A stretch of 6,372 bases of DNA from Syntrophaceae bacterium (lineage in GTDB: Bacteria > Desulfobacterota > Syntrophorhabdia > Syntrophorhabdales > WCHB1-27). Made by a program: the position numbers and the translations under genes. Shown here one piece after another: positions 4,850 through 6,372 of this stretch (position 1 is the stretch's first letter; the number at the start of each line of letters is the position of its first letter). Below the pieces are notes generated by a model. It did no database searches and was not told the DNA's origin. It was given only the letters and a program-made list of their open reading frames with translations. The DNA lies in assembly GCA_003165115.1 (NCBI GenBank), contig PLSJ01000111.1, positions 1 to 6,372 on the forward strand, written 5' to 3'.

Positions 4850-6295
4850 TCAGAACTCGAACAGGTGGCCGAACTTCTTGCGGCTTTCCAGCCGGTACTC
4901 CAGCCCCGGACGGTCGGGAAGAGGGAACTTGTCCCTCCACTCCCAGGGTTTTGTGGCATCGATGATTGCCCTTGAGTTGAGGAAGCGGCCCGCTGCCCGG
5001 TCTTCGGGCGTGATGCGCGGATCGAGGGGTGTGGATGTGGCCCGCGTGATGAAATCAATGGAGGTAGCGGGGTCGGTCCGGGTGAGGATCGCCCACATCA
5101 CGTCATCGAGGTCCGTTACATCGATGTCTTCGTCGGTGACTACCACGTACCTCCCGCAGTAGTTTGCCACGTTGCTTGTGTATGCCGCGTGGCCCACCTG
5201 GCGAGCGTGGCCGGGGTATTGCTGCTTGATCGAGACGGCGACGAAGAGGCGGCAGCCTCCAAGGCCATAGCACCACGCATTCGTGATGCCTGCGATACCC
5301 TGGCGCGTCAGATGCTGCGCGAGGACCGCCGACTTTATATACTGCCGTCCCTTGTCCGCGTCATAGGGGGGCTTCTCCGGCGGCATGCCGAGGAGTATGG
5401 GGTTATCCCTGTGATAGACGGCCTTGACGTCTATGTACGGCTCGTCCCGCGCACCGGACGCATAGTATCCCGTCCACTCGCCGAAGGGACCTTCCCAGCG
5501 CACCTTCCCCGGGTAGGAGAACCCTTCTATCACGATCTCGGCGCGCGCCGGGATCGGAAGGCCGGTGACAGGGCCCTTGATCACGTCCACGGGCTCGCCC
5601 CTCCATCCCCCGGCCCAGTCGTATTCGGATACACCCCACGGCAATTCGGTCATGCCGGAAGTGAAGAGGAGCGGGTCGCTCCCGAAGCAGATGGCCACCG
5701 GACACGGTTCCCCGCGCGTGAAGTATTTCTCCCGTTGAGTCCATCCCTGGTGACCCGAAGAGATATAGAAACCCACGGTCTTCGCGTCGTGAAGCATGTT
5801 GCGGTAGGCCCCGAGATTGACCCAGCCTTCATCGGGGTCGCGGGTGATAACGATGCAGCCGGTCCCGATGTACGGTCCGCCGTCGTTGTAATGCCAGACA
5901 GGGACGGGAAAGGTGGTAAGGTCGACGGCGTCTCCGGTCATCACATTTTCCATGACCGGTCCCGAGTCGACAAAACGGGGCGGGATGAGTACCTGTTTTT
6001 CGAGGCGCTTTTTGAAGTATTCTAGCAATTCCACACGGTTTGCGTCGAGCTGCGGGCAGCCGTAGCTGAAGGCCACACGCCGGGTCGAACCAAAGGGGTT
6101 CAAAAGGATCCGGTGCCCCTTCTTGTAGCCTTCGAATTCGTCCAGTATCAACGCGGGCGCCTTCTCCGTCGACGCGGATATCTCGGCGATCCGCCCCACG
6201 TCCTCTTTCAGACCCATGTTCTTCGCAACTTTCAGCTCACCCATCTTCTCGACGGTTTCCAGCCATTCTCTCAGGTCCTTGTAGCCTACCTCCAT
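4850..6295 (-). CDS. UbiD-family prenylated-FMN (de)carboxylase
   Basis: A 481-aa UbiD-family enzyme that would reversibly decarboxylate an aromatic or alpha,beta-unsaturated acid using prenylated FMN, K+ and Mn2+ in the cytoplasm. Length is normal (E. coli UbiD is 497 aa). Numbered from the chosen ATG: VNLGAYR with Asn160 and Arg165; SSGHQGW with His182; VSEYDWAG with Glu224; and the hallmark EGPFGEWTGYY with Glu268 and Glu273. By eye these correspond to Asn168, Arg173, His191, Glu233, Glu277 and Glu282 of Aspergillus niger Fdc1, so the metal site and the Glu-Arg-Glu catalytic network are intact. The NLGAYR and GPFGEWTGYY variants resemble catabolic anaerobic UbiDs (phenolic or aromatic acids) more than quinone-pathway members, but that is inference. 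It is the first visible gene of a minus-strand operon with the amidohydrolase. UbiX, which makes the cofactor, is not in the window. Confidence 0.94.
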   Translation of the reverse strand: MEVGYKDLREWLETVEKMGELKVAKNMGLKEDVGRIAEISASTEKAPALILDEFEGYKKGHRILLNPFGSTRRVAFSYGCPQLDANRVELLEYFKKRLEKQVLIPPRFVDSGPVMENVMTGDAVDLTTFPVPVWHYNDGGPYIGTGCIVITRDPDEGWVNLGAYRNMLHDAKTVGFYISSGHQGWTQREKYFTRGEPCPVAICFGSDPLLFTSGMTELPWGVSEYDWAGGWRGEPVDVIKGPVTGLPIPARAEIVIEGFSYPGKVRWEGPFGEWTGYYASGARDEPYIDVKAVYHRDNPILLGMPPEKPPYDADKGRQYIKSAVLAQHLTRQGIAGITNAWCYGLGGCRLFVAVSIKQQYPGHARQVGHAAYTSNVANYCGRYVVVTDEDIDVTDLDDVMWAILTRTDPATSIDFITRATSTPLDPRITPEDRAAGRFLNSRAIIDATKPWEWRDKFPLPDRPGLEYRLESRKKFGHLFEF

Positions 6296-6302
6296 CTTCA
6301 AT

Positions 6303-6310
6303 ACCTCCTT
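6303..6310 (-). promoter_or_regulatory. Shine-Dalgarno site that sets the UbiD start
   Basis: The minus strand reads AAGGAGGT here, a near-perfect anti-16S match. It is 8 bases from the ATG at 6293-6295 but only about 2 bases from the in-frame TTG at 6299-6301. The ATG is therefore the start, and the two-codon-longer TTG start is unlikely. The frame is open further upstream to the window edge but contains no ATG, GTG or TTG beyond that TTG. Confidence 0.85.
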
Positions 6311-6372
6311 GGTAATGTTTTGCCGTTTCGTATCGAGTCGGCTCTCCCTAGTTAGTGCCCATCCGGAAACCC

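Noticed and set aside
3875..4975. 366-codon plus-strand open frame across the amidohydrolase and UbiD 3' end
   Set aside because: Antisense shadow of two clearly recognisable genes. It has no family motifs and is explained by high-GC codon bias.
5189..6025. 278-codon plus-strand open frame
   Set aside because: Lies wholly antisense within the UbiD gene, which has intact active-site motifs. Its composition is Arg/Asp/Gly-rich as expected of a shadow frame.

Overview
The window (about 60% G+C by eye) looks like chromosomal DNA of an anaerobic bacterium, most plausibly a deltaproteobacterial-type (Desulfobacterota, Syntrophorhabdus/Geobacter-like) aromatic degrader. That guess rests on the style of the PAS hybrid histidine kinase and on a UbiD-type decarboxylase next to an ACMSD-type amidohydrolase. 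It is inference; there is no rRNA or other taxonomic marker. No CRISPR array, insertion sequence, tRNA or rRNA is visible.

Layout. (1) Positions 1-717, plus strand: the C-terminal part of a NifS/IscS-type cysteine desulfurase, cut by the left edge. (2) Positions 718-953: an AT-rich intergenic leader with a plausible sigma70-type promoter, several small dyads and a possible folded 5' UTR. (3) Positions 954-2705, plus: a soluble PAS-HisKA-HATPase-REC hybrid histidine kinase with a strong ribosome binding site. (4) Positions 2801-3388, plus: a Yip1-domain polytopic membrane protein. (5) Positions 3392-3718, minus: a small unrecognised protein, tail to tail with the Yip1 gene with only 3 bases between the stop codons. 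(6) Positions 3767-3809: a perfect 14-bp inverted repeat, probably the end of the minus-strand catabolic operon. (7) Positions 3820-4831, minus: an amidohydrolase-2 (ACMSD-like) gene whose last ~26 codons are in another frame, so it carries a C-terminal frameshift. (8) Positions 4850-6295, minus: a full-length UbiD-family decarboxylase. Its start is better placed at an ATG than at the longer TTG.

How the genes fit together. The UbiD gene and the amidohydrolase gene form a tight two-gene minus-strand unit (18 bases apart, each with a strong Shine-Dalgarno site). Together they suggest reversible (de)carboxylation and downstream handling of an aromatic or dienoic acid. The prenylated-FMN supplier UbiX is not in the window. 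The kinase has no partner regulator here and cannot be tied to a pathway from this sequence.

The points most worth checking are the frameshifted end of the amidohydrolase, its Phe in place of the first His of the metal-binding HxH motif, and the desulfurase's Ile where the family normally has the substrate-carboxylate Arg. I see no clear evidence of a wholly new system; the UbiD/amidohydrolase pair is the best candidate for unassigned biochemistry.
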